Source: an uncultured beta proteobacterium
GTDB lineage: Bacteria; Pseudomonadota; Gammaproteobacteria; Burkholderiales; Burkholderiaceae_C
DNA: 64,000 nucleotides
Direction: 5' to 3'
NCBI GenBank assembly: GCA_903897925.1
Contig: CAIUDG010000035.1
Coordinates: forward strand, 1-64,000
The translations under genes were made by a program, and so were the position numbers. This document shows, one piece after another, positions 1 to 9,683 of this stretch (the first letter of the stretch is position 1; every line of letters starts with the position of its first letter). A model generated the notes under the pieces. It did no database searches. It saw nothing but the letters and a program-made list of their open reading frames with translations, and was not told where the DNA came from.

Positions 1-1149
1 ATGGGCGAAGAACGCGCCAAGCTGATGCACACCCTGAAAGAAGGTTCTGTGGTGCAAGGCGTGGTCAAGAACATCACCGAATACGGTGCCTTCGTTGACC
101 TGGGCGGTATCGACGGCCTGCTGCACATCACCGACATGGCATGGCGTCGCGTGCGCCACCCCTCGGAAGTGGTGCAAGCGGGTCAGGAAATCACTGCCAA
201 GATCCTCAAGTTCGACACCGAAAAGAACCGTGTCTCGCTGGGTCTGAAGCAAATGGGCGACGACCCATGGATGGGCGTCAACCGCCGTTACCCCCAGGGT
301 ACCCGCATGTTCGGCAAGATCACCAACATCGCCGACTACGGCGCGTTTGTGGAACTCGAACCCGGCATCGAAGGCCTGGTCCACGTGTCCGAAATGGACT
401 GGACCAACAAGAACGTTGCACCTTCGAAGATTGTTGCCCTGGGCGACGAAGTCGAAGTCATGGTTCTGGAAATCGACGAAGACAAGCGCCGTATTTCCCT
501 GGGCATGAAGCAGTGCAAGGCCAACCCATGGCAAGAGTTTGCGCAAAACACCAAGCGCGGTGACCGCGTCAAGGGCCCGATCAAGTCGATCACCGACTTT
601 GGCGTGTTCGTTGGCCTGGCTGCCGGCATTGATGGCCTGGTGCACCTGTCCGACCTGTCCTGGAACGAAGCCGGCGAAGTCGCCGTGCGCGAGTACAAAA
701 AGGGCCAGGAAGTGGAAGCGCTGGTGCTGGCTGTCGACGTCGACCGCGAACGCATCTCGCTGGGCATCAAACAGCTCGACTCCGATCCTTTCACCACCTT
801 CGTGTCGATCAACGACAAGGGCCAGACCGTTACCGGCAAGGTCAAGACCGTTGACGCCAAGGGCGCTGAAATCGACCTGGGTGACGACATCATCGGTTAC
901 CTGCGCGCCTCCGAAATCAGCCGTGACCGTGTGGAAGACGCACGCAACGTGCTGAAAGAAGGCACCGAAGTGACCGCCGTGGTGGTGAGCGTGGATCGCA
1001 AGACCCGCAACATCCAGCTGTCGATCAAGGCCAAGGACATGGCTGACCAGAACGAAGCCATGCAGAACCTGAGCCAGCAGTCCTCGCGTGAAAACGCCGG
1101 CACTACCAGCCTGGGCGCCCTGCTGCGTGCCAAGCTGGACAACAACTAA
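1..1149 (+). CDS. rpsA: 30S ribosomal protein S1, C-terminal part (5' end outside window)
   Basis: Ribosomal protein S1 binds mRNA on the 30S subunit and helps unwind and dock messages for initiation. The 382 visible residues hold four consecutive S1 (OB-fold) repeats starting near residues 12, 97, 184 and 271, with the family signatures [21 protein letters not shown] and [20 protein letters not shown]. Full-length S1 has six repeats and about 560 residues, so repeats 3-6 are here and 1-2 lie upstream. The ATG at position 1 is an internal methionine, not the start. The fourth visible repeat is the most divergent, as usual for repeat 6. It is followed by a strong terminator and then ihfB, the normal betaproteobacterial order. 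Identification is secure. Confidence 0.97.
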   Translation: MGEERAKLMHTLKEGSVVQGVVKNITEYGAFVDLGGIDGLLHITDMAWRRVRHPSEVVQAGQEITAKILKFDTEKNRVSLGLKQMGDDPWMGVNRRYPQGTRMFGKITNIADYGAFVELEPGIEGLVHVSEMDWTNKNVAPSKIVALGDEVEVMVLEIDEDKRRISLGMKQCKANPWQEFAQNTKRGDRVKGPIKSITDFGVFVGLAAGIDGLVHLSDLSWNEAGEVAVREYKKGQEVEALVLAVDVDRERISLGIKQLDSDPFTTFVSINDKGQTVTGKVKTVDAKGAEIDLGDDIIGYLRASEISRDRVEDARNVLKEGTEVTAVVVSVDRKTRNIQLSIKAKDMADQNEAMQNLSQQSSRENAGTTSLGALLRAKLDNN

Positions 1150-1175
1150 TCCCTGATTGTTGTTGATCTGATGAA

Positions 1176-1210
1176 ACGACCGGCAGCACCTGTGCGCCGG
1201 TCGTTTTTTC
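1176..1210 (+). terminator. Rho-independent terminator of rpsA
   Basis: A perfect 9-bp stem (1176-1184 with 1196-1204) with an 11-nt loop is followed directly by a run of six T (1204-1209). It lies 27 bp after the rpsA stop, so it should end the rpsA transcript and leave ihfB to its own promoter or to read-through. Confidence 0.9.
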
Positions 1211-1244
1211 GTCGAAATTTGTTCCCCTAGCCTTTTTTGTATCC

Positions 1245-1568
1245 ATGACCCGCTCCGACCTCGTTGAAGAACTGGCAAACCGCTTTGGTCAGCTGACCCA
1301 TCGCGACGCAGAATTCGCCGTCAAGGCCATTCTGGATGCCATGAACGATGCCCTGGTGCGTGGACACCGCATTGAGATTCGCGGTTTTGGCAGCTTCTCG
1401 ATCAACCGCCGCCCGCCCCGCATGGGCCGCAATCCGCGCAGCGGCGAGAGCGTCGCCATCCCTGAAAAACGCGTACCGCACTTCAAACCCGGCAAGGCCC
1501 TGCGCGAAGCCGTGGACCTGCGTACTGCCGAACTCGAAAGCCAGCGCGACAGCAGCGCGCAGCCCTGA
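1245..1568 (+). CDS. ihfB: Integration host factor subunit beta
   Basis: The beta subunit of the DNA-bending heterodimer IHF, a nucleoid protein used in transcription, replication and recombination. The 107-residue product matches the HU/IHF fold: an N-terminal helical pair ([14 protein letters not shown]...), the conserved core [20 protein letters not shown], and the DNA-clamping beta arm with NPRSGESV. The [14 protein letters not shown] tail is typical of IHF-beta. It is slightly longer than the E. coli protein (94 aa) through a hydrophilic C-terminal tail. The ATG at 1245 is the only sensible start. Position between rpsA and lapA is the classical arrangement. Confidence 0.96.
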   Translation: MTRSDLVEELANRFGQLTHRDAEFAVKAILDAMNDALVRGHRIEIRGFGSFSINRRPPRMGRNPRSGESVAIPEKRVPHFKPGKALREAVDLRTAELESQRDSSAQP

Positions 1569-1606
1569 CTGCGGCGTTTAGAATCACCTCGATACCGAGG
1601 AGAGGA

Positions 1607-1903
1607 ATGAAACAAATCGCGTGGCTCTTCAAGAGCTTTCTGAAAGCAGCCATCTTCTTTACATTGTTTGCCTTCGCCCTGAACAACCAGGACGATGTGA
1701 CGGTGCGTTTTTTCTTCGGCCAACAATGGACCGCCCCCATGGTGCTGGTGGTGCTGGGCGCCTTCGCCTGTGGCCTGGTGGTGGGCGTGCTGGGCATGGT
1801 GCCGCGCTGGTGGCGCCAGCGCCAGTTGGCGCAACCGCAGGAAGCGGCGCCAGTACCGGCACCGCGCGAAGCCGAACCCGACGCCCCGCCCCATGGAATT
1901 TGA
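1607..1903 (+). CDS. lapA: LapA family inner-membrane protein
   Basis: A small inner-membrane protein of the LapA (DUF1049) family, 98 aa. Two hydrophobic segments are seen (about residues 11-27 and 45-65) separated by a short stretch with the family-typical NNQDDVTVRFFFGQ, followed by a basic and then Pro/Ala-rich cytoplasmic tail. In E. coli LapA is encoded with LapB and takes part in LPS assembly and LpxC control. An AGGAGAGG Shine-Dalgarno lies just before the ATG at 1607. The coding region overlaps lapB by 11 bp, implying coupled translation. Confidence 0.88.
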   Translation: MKQIAWLFKSFLKAAIFFTLFAFALNNQDDVTVRFFFGQQWTAPMVLVVLGAFACGLVVGVLGMVPRWWRQRQLAQPQEAAPVPAPREAEPDAPPHGI

Positions 1904-3050
1904 CCTCAGCCTGCTGCTGCTGGCACTGCCAGTGGTCTTCGTGCTGGGCTGGATGGCCTCCCGGCTCGACCTGCGCCAGCTGCGCATGGAAAGCCGCCAA
2001 GCCCCCAAGGCCTACTTCAAGGGCCTGAACTTCCTGCTCAACGAGCAACAAGACCAGGCCATTGACGCCTTCATTGAAGCCGTCCAAAACGACCCCGACA
2101 CCTCGGAACTGCACTTTGCGCTGGGCAATCTGTTTCGCCGCCGCGGCGAATACGAGCGCGCCGTGCGCGTGCACCAGCACCTGCTGTCGCGCGCCGATCT
2201 GGTCGCCGACGACCGGCACCGGGCCCAGCACGCCCTGGCGCTCGACTACCTGAAAGCCGGCCTGCTGGACCGCGCCGAAGACGCCCTGCTCAAGCTTGAG
2301 GGCACGCGCTTCGAAACCCAGGCGCACCTGGCACTGCTGGCCAACTACGAACGTTCGCGCGACTGGGAACACGCAGCGGTCATCGCCCAAAAGCTCGAAG
2401 CCTCGGGCCAGGGCAGTTTCAAGGGGCGCCAGGCCCACTACCTGTGCGAACAGGCAGCGGCACTGCACACCCAGCAAGACCTGGACGGTGCCAGCGCCCT
2501 GCTGCTGCAGGCGATTGCCACCGCCCCCGACGCGCCGCGTCCGCACATGGACCTGGCGGCGCTGCAGCGCCAGCGCCAGGCCGACCGGCAGGCCTTTGCC
2601 ACGCTCGCCGAAGCGATGCAGGTGGCACCGATTGCCACGCCGCTGATTGCCCCGCTGTACGCCGAAGCCGCAGTGGCCTGCGGCGCCGTGCCCGCCGCCA
2701 TCAGCACGCTCAAGGCCAGCTACGAACAAACCCACGCACTCGACGTGCTGGACGCCATCGTCGCCCTCGAAGCCAGCGCCGGCAACCCCGACGTTAGCGC
2801 CCGCGAATGGTATGCCCACCACCTGGCCATGGAGCCGTCCCTGGTGGCGGCAGCCAAATGGATTGCCGGCGAAAAGCTGGAACACGAACAATTTCACCCG
2901 CAGGTCCAGCGTGCGCTGGACCATGCCGTCAAACCGCTGACGCGCTACCGCTGCGCCGCCTGCGGCTTTGAAGCCAAGCGCCATTTCTGGCAGTGCCCCG
3001 GCTGCCAGGCCTGGGACAGCTATCCGGCACGCCGGGTGGAAGAGCTATAG
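1893..3050 (+). CDS. lapB: LPS assembly protein LapB (YciM)
   Basis: LapB controls LPS synthesis by bridging the protease FtsH to LpxC. The 385-aa product (E. coli: 389) has one N-terminal transmembrane anchor (residues 4-21), a long TPR superhelix (for example the FLLNEQQDQAIDAFIEAVQ repeat), and a C-terminal rubredoxin-like zinc site with Cys354-x2-Cys357 and Cys368-x2-Cys371. The ATG at 1893, inside the end of lapA, gives the family-typical start MEFDLSLLLLALPVV; the longer frame upstream belongs to the lapA overlap and is not used. The downstream heptose genes fit an LPS-related operon. Confidence 0.95.
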   Translation: MEFDLSLLLLALPVVFVLGWMASRLDLRQLRMESRQAPKAYFKGLNFLLNEQQDQAIDAFIEAVQNDPDTSELHFALGNLFRRRGEYERAVRVHQHLLSRADLVADDRHRAQHALALDYLKAGLLDRAEDALLKLEGTRFETQAHLALLANYERSRDWEHAAVIAQKLEASGQGSFKGRQAHYLCEQAAALHTQQDLDGASALLLQAIATAPDAPRPHMDLAALQRQRQADRQAFATLAEAMQVAPIATPLIAPLYAEAAVACGAVPAAISTLKASYEQTHALDVLDAIVALEASAGNPDVSAREWYAHHLAMEPSLVAAAKWIAGEKLEHEQFHPQVQRALDHAVKPLTRYRCAACGFEAKRHFWQCPGCQAWDSYPARRVEEL

Positions 3051-3084
3051 ATACTGACCTCACCCAACCCCCTCCTACTCCGCT

Positions 3085-4020
3085 ATGACCCAGGCCATTT
3101 CCAAAGAACAGATCGCCGCTGCCCGCGTGCTGGTGGTTGGCGACGTGATGCTCGACCGCTACTGGTACGGCGCCGTCGATCGCATCAGCCCGGAAGCCCC
3201 GGTGCCGGTGGTGCGCATTACGCGCGAAGAAGAACGCAATGGCGGCGCCGCCAACGTCGCCTTCAACGCCCTCACCCTGGGCGCGCAATCCAGCCTGCTG
3301 ACCGTGGTCGGTGACGATGAAGCCAGCCACAAGCTGGAAAGTCTGGTCGCCAAAACCGGCATCCGCACCCACTTCGGCCGCGACGCCGGCATGAAAACCA
3401 CGGTCAAGCTGCGCGTCATCGGGCGCCAGCAACAGCTGATCCGCCTGGACTTTGAAAACACCCCGAAAAACGAAGTGCTGGCTGGCCAGACCGCCGCCTT
3501 CGAAAGCCTGCTGCCGCAACACGATGCGGTGCTGTTCTCGGATTACGGCAAGGGCGGTCTGGCGCACATCCCGGACATGATTGCACGCGCCCGGGCACTG
3601 CACAAACCGATCCTGATCGACCCCAAGGGCAGCGACTACACGCGCTACCAGAACGCCACCGTCATCACGCCGAACCGGGCCGAATTGCAACAGGTTATTG
3701 GCGAATGGAGCAGCGAAGCCGAGCTGCGCGAAAAAGCGCAGAATTTGCGCCAGCATCTGGGCCTGAATGCACTGCTGCTGACACGCAGCGAAGAAGGCAT
3801 GACGCTGTTTGACGCCGACGGCGAACTGCACGTCAGCGCCCAGGCGCGCGAAGTGTTTGACGTCACCGGCGCCGGTGACACCGTGATCGCCACCATGGCA
3901 ACACTGGTTGGCGCCGGTCTGTCGCTGCGCCAGGCGATGCCGCTGGCGAACCGGGCCGGCGGCATTGTGGTCGGCAAGTTTGGCACGGCCACCGTTAGTT
4001 ACGAGGAGCTATTCGCATGA
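3085..4020 (+). CDS. rfaE1: D-glycero-beta-D-manno-heptose-7-phosphate kinase (single-domain HldE/RfaE1)
   Basis: Phosphorylates D-glycero-D-manno-heptose 7-phosphate at O1 in the ADP-heptose pathway for the LPS inner core. The 311 residues form a PfkB/ribokinase-type kinase: N-terminal [12 protein letters not shown], the substrate-binding [10 protein letters not shown] motif, and the C-terminal DVTGAGDTV signature with the catalytic Asp. E. coli HldE is a fusion with an adenylyltransferase; here only the kinase domain is present, so the nucleotidyltransferase (rfaE2/hldC) must be encoded elsewhere. It overlaps hldD by 4 bp (ATGA), showing an operon. Confidence 0.94.
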   Translation: MTQAISKEQIAAARVLVVGDVMLDRYWYGAVDRISPEAPVPVVRITREEERNGGAANVAFNALTLGAQSSLLTVVGDDEASHKLESLVAKTGIRTHFGRDAGMKTTVKLRVIGRQQQLIRLDFENTPKNEVLAGQTAAFESLLPQHDAVLFSDYGKGGLAHIPDMIARARALHKPILIDPKGSDYTRYQNATVITPNRAELQQVIGEWSSEAELREKAQNLRQHLGLNALLLTRSEEGMTLFDADGELHVSAQAREVFDVTGAGDTVIATMATLVGAGLSLRQAMPLANRAGGIVVGKFGTATVSYEELFA

Positions 4021-5036
4021 CCCGCATCGTTGTTACCGGCGCCGCCGGATTCATTGGCAGCAACATTGTCCAGGGCCTGAACGCCCGCGGCATTGACGAC
4101 ATCATCGTCGTCGACGACCTCCAGCAGGGCGACAAATTCCGCAACCTCGCCGACCTAAAAATCGCCGACTACGTCGATGCCGACACGTTTTACGACGCCT
4201 TCGCCGCCGGCCACTACGGCCAGGTCGAGGCGGTATTCCATGAAGGCGCCTGCAGCGACACCATGGAAAGCAACGGCAAGTACATGATGGCCAACAACTA
4301 CACGCTGTCCTGGCAGCTGTTCCAGGCTTGCCAGAAGCGCGGCTCACGCCTGCTCTATGCCTCCTCAGCGGCCACCTATGGCGGCTCCGAAACGTTCCGC
4401 GAAGACCCGGCCTTTGAGCTGCCGCTCAACGTCTACGGCTATTCCAAACTGCTGTTCGACCAGCGCATGCGCCGCGAGTGCGGCAACAAGTTCGAACGCA
4501 CCCTGGCCGGACGCACACACCAGGTGGTGGGCTTTCGCTATTTCAACGTCTATGGGCCGCGCGAGCAGCACAAGGGCCGCATGGCCAGCGTTGCCTTCCA
4601 CCAGTTTCACCAGTACCGCAACGAAGGCCGGGTCAAGCTGTTTGGCGAGTACGGCGGCTATCCGGCCGGCGGCCAGATGCGCGACTTCGTCTATATCGAC
4701 GACGTGGTAGCGGTCAACCTGTGGTTCTTTGACCATCCCGAAAAAAGCGGCATCTTCAACCTCGGCTCGGGCCGCGCCCAGCCCTTCAACGATGTCGCCA
4801 GCTCGGTGGTCAACACCATGCGCAGCCTGCAGGGCGAAAGCGCGCTGGCGCTGCATGAAGTGGTCGACCAGAAGCTGGTCGAATACGTCGGCTTCCCGGA
4901 CGCGCTGCGCGGCAAATACCAGTGCTTCACCCAGGCCGACCTGAGTGCCCTGCGCGGCACTGGCTGCGACCATGCCTTTGTTGACGTGCAGACCGGCGTC
5001 AGCAAATATGTGCAGTGGCTGGCCAAGCAAAAATAA
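4017..5036 (+). CDS. hldD: ADP-L-glycero-D-manno-heptose 6-epimerase
   Basis: Converts ADP-D-glycero- to ADP-L-glycero-D-manno-heptose, the last step before heptose is added to lipid A-Kdo. The 339-aa short-chain dehydrogenase has the Rossmann motif [10 protein letters not shown] (residues 7-16), the catalytic Tyr140-x3-Lys144 in YGYSK, and the family motif [18 protein letters not shown]. Translation is coupled to the kinase gene by an ATGA overlap. No LPS gene follows directly; an ABC transporter operon begins about 150 bp downstream. Confidence 0.96.
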   Translation: MTRIVVTGAAGFIGSNIVQGLNARGIDDIIVVDDLQQGDKFRNLADLKIADYVDADTFYDAFAAGHYGQVEAVFHEGACSDTMESNGKYMMANNYTLSWQLFQACQKRGSRLLYASSAATYGGSETFREDPAFELPLNVYGYSKLLFDQRMRRECGNKFERTLAGRTHQVVGFRYFNVYGPREQHKGRMASVAFHQFHQYRNEGRVKLFGEYGGYPAGGQMRDFVYIDDVVAVNLWFFDHPEKSGIFNLGSGRAQPFNDVASSVVNTMRSLQGESALALHEVVDQKLVEYVGFPDALRGKYQCFTQADLSALRGTGCDHAFVDVQTGVSKYVQWLAKQK

Positions 5037-5187
5037 GCCGCGCCCGCGCTGGCCAAATCCCTTGTCCTTGGCCGGCGCCATCCTGCCGCTGGGCGCGCGC
5101 GGCCTGGCATTGAGCCGCATTTGACAGACAGCACTGCGGGCGGCTGCTAAACTCGCCACCCTGTTCACCCTACCGGAGCACCTTCTG

Positions 5188-6339
5188 ATGAGTCCTCTTT
5201 TCACCCGCACCTCGGTCGCCATGGCGGCCCTGTTCTGTCTGGCCCAGGCATCGGCCGCTGATATCAAGATCGGTGTGGCAGAAGCCCTGTCCGGCGGTGC
5301 CGCCCAGTACGGCACCAGCATTCGCAACGGCTTCCAGCTCGCCGCAGAAGAAATCAATGCCGCTGGTGGCATCAACGGCGACAAGATTGTGCTGGTCGTG
5401 GAAGACGAGCAAGGCAAGAAGGAAGAAGCCATCAATGCCTTCAAGAAACTGATTTTCCAAGACAAGGTGCTGATGCTTTTCGGCCCCACCCTGTCCAACT
5501 CGGCACAGGCCGCTGACCCGATCGCCCAGGCCAGCAAGACGGTGGTGTTCGGCACCTCCAACACCGCTGACGGCATCACCTCGATCGGCAACTTCGTGTT
5601 CCGCAACTCGGTCACCGAAGCCGACGTGCTGCCGGTCACCATCCGCGCTGCCGTGAAAAACGCCAAGATCAAGAACGTCGCCGTGCTGTATGGCAATGAC
5701 GACGTATTCACCAAGAGCGGTTACGACAACTTCAAGAAGGCCCTCGAAGACCAGAAGCTGCCGGTCACCACCACCGAAACCTTTGCCAAGGGCGACGTCG
5801 ACTTCAAGGCCCAGCTGACCAAAATCAAGGCCACCAAGCCGGACGCCATTGTGCTGTCGGCACTGCTCGCCGAAGGCGCCCCAATCATGGTGCAGGCGCG
5901 CCAGCTCGGCCTGAACGTGCCCTTCATCGGCGGCAACGGCATGAACTCGGTCAAGGTGTTTGACCTGGCCAAGGGCGCCTCCGACAACCTGTGGGTCGGC
6001 AGCCCCTGGTCGCTGCAAAACCGCAGCAAGGAAAACAACAGCTTCATCGTCGCCTTCACCAAGAAATTCCAGTCGGCACCCGACCAGTTTGCGGCCCAGG
6101 CCTATGACGCCATGCACATCACTGCAATGGCGCTCAAGGGCATCAAGCTCAGTGGTGACCTGAACAAAGACCGCGCCGCCGTGCGCGACGCCCTGCCGGC
6201 GGTGAAATGGACCGGTGCCACCGGCGCCTTCAGCTTCCGCCAGGCCAAGGACAAGGCCGGCAACGCCGCCGGTTTTGATGCCAACCAGCTGCCAATTGTC
6301 AGTGTGACCAAAGGCGTGAGCTACGAAATCGTCAAGTAA
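5188..6339 (+). CDS. livK: Branched-chain amino acid type ABC transporter, periplasmic binding protein
   Basis: Periplasmic solute-binding protein of a LIV-type importer. The 383-aa precursor has a Sec signal peptide (positively charged start, hydrophobic core, cleavage near ASAA-D at about residue 23) and a type-1 periplasmic-binding fold: ADIKIGVAEALSGGAAQYGT at the mature N-terminus and IVLVVEDEQGKKEEAINAFKKL. The substrate cannot be read from sequence: leucine/valine, amides and aromatic acids are all possible. A GGAG at 5175 sits 9 bp before the ATG. A perfect TTGACA lies at 5121, but the nearest good -10 (TAAACT at 5148) is too far away, so I do not call a promoter. Confidence 0.92.
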   Translation: MSPLFTRTSVAMAALFCLAQASAADIKIGVAEALSGGAAQYGTSIRNGFQLAAEEINAAGGINGDKIVLVVEDEQGKKEEAINAFKKLIFQDKVLMLFGPTLSNSAQAADPIAQASKTVVFGTSNTADGITSIGNFVFRNSVTEADVLPVTIRAAVKNAKIKNVAVLYGNDDVFTKSGYDNFKKALEDQKLPVTTTETFAKGDVDFKAQLTKIKATKPDAIVLSALLAEGAPIMVQARQLGLNVPFIGGNGMNSVKVFDLAKGASDNLWVGSPWSLQNRSKENNSFIVAFTKKFQSAPDQFAAQAYDAMHITAMALKGIKLSGDLNKDRAAVRDALPAVKWTGATGAFSFRQAKDKAGNAAGFDANQLPIVSVTKGVSYEIVK

Positions 6340-6353
6340 GGCCAAGTCTCCCC

Positions 6354-7235
6354 GTGCTGGAACAACAACTTTTCAACGCCCTTTCGCTAGGCTGTGTCTA
6401 CGCCCTGTTTGCGCTGGGCTTCACCCTGGTGTTTGGCGTGCTGGGCGTGGTTAATCTGTCGCACGGGGCGGTGTTCATGGTCGGCGCCTATGCGGCGCTG
6501 CAGGTCATTGTGCGCTGGCAGTTTCCGCTTTGGGCGGCGCTGCTGTGCGGCGCCACCTTCAGCGGCCTGGTCGGGCTGCTGATTGACGCGCTGGTACTGC
6601 GCCCGCTGCGCCAGCGCGAGGTGCCACACCTGATTCCCATGATTGCCACCATCGGCCTGGGCATTGCCATCAATTCGCTGACGCAAGGCGTGTTCGGCGC
6701 CGAAAACCAGCGCTTCCCGGCCGAGGTGCTGCCGCAAGAATCGCTGGTGATTGCCGGCCTGCACGTCACCGAACTGGAACTCGGCATCATTCTGCTGTCC
6801 TTTGCCCTGATGACAGTGTTGCTGGTAGCGCTGAAAAAAACCCAGCTCGGTCGCGCCCTGCGCGCCATCTCCGAATCGCCCAAGGCAGCGCGCCTGCTCG
6901 GCATCAATGTCGACGGCCTGTTCCTGGTCACCTCGTTTGTGGCCGCCGCCATGGGTGGTCTGGCCGGGGTGCTGATCGGTCTGTATTCCAACGCCCTGTT
7001 CCCGCTGATGGGGCAACCGGTGATGCACAAAGGCATTGCCGTGATTATTCTGGGCGGCATGGGCGACATCCGTGGCGCCATGCTGGCCGGTCTGTTCCTG
7101 GGCTTTGCCGAAGTGCTGTCGGTGGCCTATATCGGCTCCACCATGCGCGACGCAGTCGCCTTCGGCCTGCTGTTTGCGGTGCTGCTGGTGCGCCCGCGCG
7201 GCCTGTTTGGCAGCGTCAAGGAACGCAAGGTCTGA
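6354..7235 (+). CDS. livH: LIV-type ABC transporter permease LivH
   Basis: First integral-membrane permease of the importer, 293 aa, with about eight hydrophobic helices. The family motifs YALFALGFTLVFGVLGVVNL and the cytoplasmic coupling stretch GRALRAISESPKAARLLGIN are present. It begins with a GTG codon at 6354, 14 bp after the livK stop; starting later would cut the conserved MLEQQLFNALSLG end. It should pair with LivM and be energised by LivG/LivF. Confidence 0.93.
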   Translation: MLEQQLFNALSLGCVYALFALGFTLVFGVLGVVNLSHGAVFMVGAYAALQVIVRWQFPLWAALLCGATFSGLVGLLIDALVLRPLRQREVPHLIPMIATIGLGIAINSLTQGVFGAENQRFPAEVLPQESLVIAGLHVTELELGIILLSFALMTVLLVALKKTQLGRALRAISESPKAARLLGINVDGLFLVTSFVAAAMGGLAGVLIGLYSNALFPLMGQPVMHKGIAVIILGGMGDIRGAMLAGLFLGFAEVLSVAYIGSTMRDAVAFGLLFAVLLVRPRGLFGSVKERKV

Positions 7236-7248
7236 GCCCCGACGCCCC

Positions 7249-8118
7249 ATGATGGAAACTTTCGACAACTTCTGGTCGGTCTACAGCAATCTGGTGCTGA
7301 CCCTGGGCACCAACACGCTGCTGGCACTGTCCATTTACCTGACCCTGTCCTGCGGCATGCTGGCCATGGCCAATGCCGCTTTCATGGGCATCGGCGCCTA
7401 CGCTGCGGCCTTGCTGACCATGAACGCCGGGCTGCCGTTTTCGCTGGCCTTGGCCGGCGGCATGCTGGCTCCGGCCCTGGTGGCCTTTGTCATCGGCAGG
7501 CCCACACTGCGCCTGTCTGGCGTTTACCTGGCCATGGCCACGCTGGCCTTTGGCGAAGTGGTGCGCATCTTTGTACTCAATGCCGAAGACTGGACCGGTG
7601 GCGCGCTCGGCCTGAACGGCATTCCGCAACTGACCCAGTGGTGGCACGTGCTGCTGGCAGTGCTGCTCAGCCTGTACGGCCTGATGCGGCTGCGCCGCAG
7701 CAAGGTCGGCCGCGCCTTTGAAGCCATTAAAGAAGACGAAACCGCCGCCAACCTGATGGGCGTCAACGCCAATGCCTACAAGATGCTGGCCTTTGTGCTG
7801 GGCGCAGCCCTGGCCGGTCTGGCCGGCGCCCTGAATGCGCACCTGACCTTTTTTATTGGCCCGAACGAATTCGGCTTTGACCGTGGCGTCGAAATCCTCA
7901 CCATGACGATTCTGGGCGGCATCAACAACCTGGTCGGCCCCACCTTGGGCGCGCTCATCATCACCCTGCTGCCAGAACTGCTGCGCGGCCTGAAAGACTA
8001 CCGCATGGTGGCCAACGGCCTGATTCTGGTGGCGATAGTGCTGTTTCTGCCGCGCGGCATTTGGGACCCGGCCCGGCTGCGCAAGTTTTTTACGCGAACC
8101 CGGCACAAGGCGCATTGA
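7249..8118 (+). CDS. livM: LIV-type ABC transporter permease LivM
   Basis: Second permease subunit, 289 aa with about eight to nine hydrophobic segments. It carries AMANAAFMGIGAYAAALLTM, the typical GRPTLRLSGVYLAMATLAFGE and the ATPase-coupling loop GRAFEAIKEDETAANLMGVN. Two consecutive ATGs (7249, 7252) follow the livH stop by 13 bp; the reading frame upstream overlaps livH and is not part of the protein. The gene ends three bases before livG. Confidence 0.93.
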   Translation: MMETFDNFWSVYSNLVLTLGTNTLLALSIYLTLSCGMLAMANAAFMGIGAYAAALLTMNAGLPFSLALAGGMLAPALVAFVIGRPTLRLSGVYLAMATLAFGEVVRIFVLNAEDWTGGALGLNGIPQLTQWWHVLLAVLLSLYGLMRLRRSKVGRAFEAIKEDETAANLMGVNANAYKMLAFVLGAALAGLAGALNAHLTFFIGPNEFGFDRGVEILTMTILGGINNLVGPTLGALIITLLPELLRGLKDYRMVANGLILVAIVLFLPRGIWDPARLRKFFTRTRHKAH

Positions 8119-8121
8119 ACC

Positions 8122-8904
8122 ATGCTGAAACTGCAATCGGTATCGCGCCATTTTGACGGCCTCAAGGTGCTGCAAGACGTGCAGCTGGAGGTGCCCAAGG
8201 GCCGCATTTTTGGCCTGATCGGACCCAACGGCGCCGGCAAGACCACCGTCTTCAATCTGATCACCGGCCTGCTACCGCCCAGCTCCGGCAGCATCGTCTT
8301 CAAAGACCAGCCACTGGCCGGTCTGGCGCCACACGCCATCACCCAGCGCGGTATTGCGCGCACCTTCCAGAACATCCGCATCTTCAAAGAGATGACGCTG
8401 CTCGACAACGTGGTGCTGGGCTGCCACCGCCACCTCAACTACTCGGCCCCGGCACTGCTGCTGGCCCTGCCCGGCTTTCGCCAGGCCGAGGCCCGGGCGC
8501 GCCAGCGCGCCCATGAGTTGCTGAGCTGGGTCCGGCTTGACCACAAAGCCAACGAGATCGCCGACAACCTGTCCTACGGCGAACAGCGCAAGCTGGAAAT
8601 CGCCCGCGCACTGGCCACCGAACCCGAATTGCTGCTGCTCGACGAACCGGTGGCCGGCATGAATGCCTCCGAGAAAACCGAGCTGATGCGCGAAATCGTC
8701 AACATCCAGCAGCGCGGCTACACCATTCTGATGATTGAGCACGACATGCGGTTTGTGATGGGTTTGTGCGAGGAAATCGCGGTGCTGAATTTCGGCCGCA
8801 TCATTGCCCAGGGCGCACCCGAGCAGATCCGCAATGATCCGCAAGTGATTGAAGCCTATCTCGGCCGCGACGATGACGACGCAGCCACCGGAGACGCCGC
8901 ATGA
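8122..8904 (+). CDS. livG: LIV-type ABC transporter ATP-binding protein LivG
   Basis: ATPase subunit, 260 aa. Walker A is GPNGAGKTT (residues 34-42), the ABC signature is LSYGEQRKLEIARAL, Walker B is LLLLDEPVAGMN, and the switch His is in MIEHDM. The TFQNIRIFKEMTLLDNV stretch is characteristic of LivG rather than LivF. It starts directly after livM and overlaps livF by 4 bp. Confidence 0.95.
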   Translation: MLKLQSVSRHFDGLKVLQDVQLEVPKGRIFGLIGPNGAGKTTVFNLITGLLPPSSGSIVFKDQPLAGLAPHAITQRGIARTFQNIRIFKEMTLLDNVVLGCHRHLNYSAPALLLALPGFRQAEARARQRAHELLSWVRLDHKANEIADNLSYGEQRKLEIARALATEPELLLLDEPVAGMNASEKTELMREIVNIQQRGYTILMIEHDMRFVMGLCEEIAVLNFGRIIAQGAPEQIRNDPQVIEAYLGRDDDDAATGDAA

Positions 8905-9623
8905 GCAGCACCCCGATCCTGAGCGTCAGCGGCCTGGCGGTACGATACGGCCATATTGAAGCGGTGCGCGGCATTGACCTGGAACTGCGCCAGGGCCAGA
9001 TCACCACCCTGGTTGGCGCCAACGGTGCCGGCAAGAGCAGCACCCTGATGGCGCTGTCCGGCCTGGTCAAAAAGGCCGCCGGCAAAGTGCTGTTCGAAGG
9101 CCGCGATATCGCCGCCCTGCCAGCCCACGCCATCGTGCGCGCCGGCCTGGTCCAGGTGGCCGAAGGCCGCGCCACACTGAGCACACTGAGCGTGCTGGAA
9201 AATCTGCAACTCGGCGCCTATACGCGCAGCGACGCCGCCGGAGAACGCAGCCACGACCTGGAAAAAATGTTTGCCCTGTTCCCGCGCCTGAAAGAGCGCG
9301 CACACGGACTGGCCGGCAACCTGTCCGGCGGTGAACAGCAGATGCTGGCGATTGGCCGGGCCCTGATGGCGCGGCCCAAAGTGCTGCTGCTGGACGAACC
9401 CTCCATGGGCCTGGCACCGATCGTGGTGCGCGACATTTTCCGCATCCTGAAGGAAATCAACCAGCAGGGCCTGACCCTGTTTCTGGTCGAACAAAACGTC
9501 CGCCAGGCGCTGAAAATTTCCGACTACGGCTATGTGCTGGAAAACGGCCACCTGGTGCTCAGCGGCAAGGGCGCAGAGCTGCTCAACACACCGCGCGTAC
9601 AGGAAGCCTACCTCGGCGCCTGA
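8901..9623 (+). CDS. livF: LIV-type ABC transporter ATP-binding protein LivF
   Basis: Second ATPase subunit, 240 aa. Walker A is VGANGAGKSST, signature LSGGEQQMLAIGRALM, Walker B LLLDEPSMGLAP and switch region LVEQNVRQAL, all typical of LivF. The ATGA overlap with livG and the absence of any following plus-strand gene make it the last gene of the liv operon. It converges on the glycosyltransferase gene with a 60-bp gap. Confidence 0.95.
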   Translation: MSSTPILSVSGLAVRYGHIEAVRGIDLELRQGQITTLVGANGAGKSSTLMALSGLVKKAAGKVLFEGRDIAALPAHAIVRAGLVQVAEGRATLSTLSVLENLQLGAYTRSDAAGERSHDLEKMFALFPRLKERAHGLAGNLSGGEQQMLAIGRALMARPKVLLLDEPSMGLAPIVVRDIFRILKEINQQGLTLFLVEQNVRQALKISDYGYVLENGHLVLSGKGAELLNTPRVQEAYLGA

Positions 9624-9683
9624 AGCCCGCATACCGTGCCCCCCGCTGGCGCCGCCGCGCCGGCCTGGTGCTGGTGCTGGCAC

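Noticed and set aside
1..3. ATG at the first base as start of rpsA
   Set aside because: It is inside the S1 protein; two repeats are missing upstream, so it is an internal methionine.
1659..2984. 441-codon minus-strand frame opposite lapA/lapB
   Set aside because: Shadow of lapB; no motif.
5121..5153. TTGACA/TAAACT as the livK promoter
   Set aside because: Spacing is 21 bp, too long for a standard sigma70 promoter; kept only as a remark.
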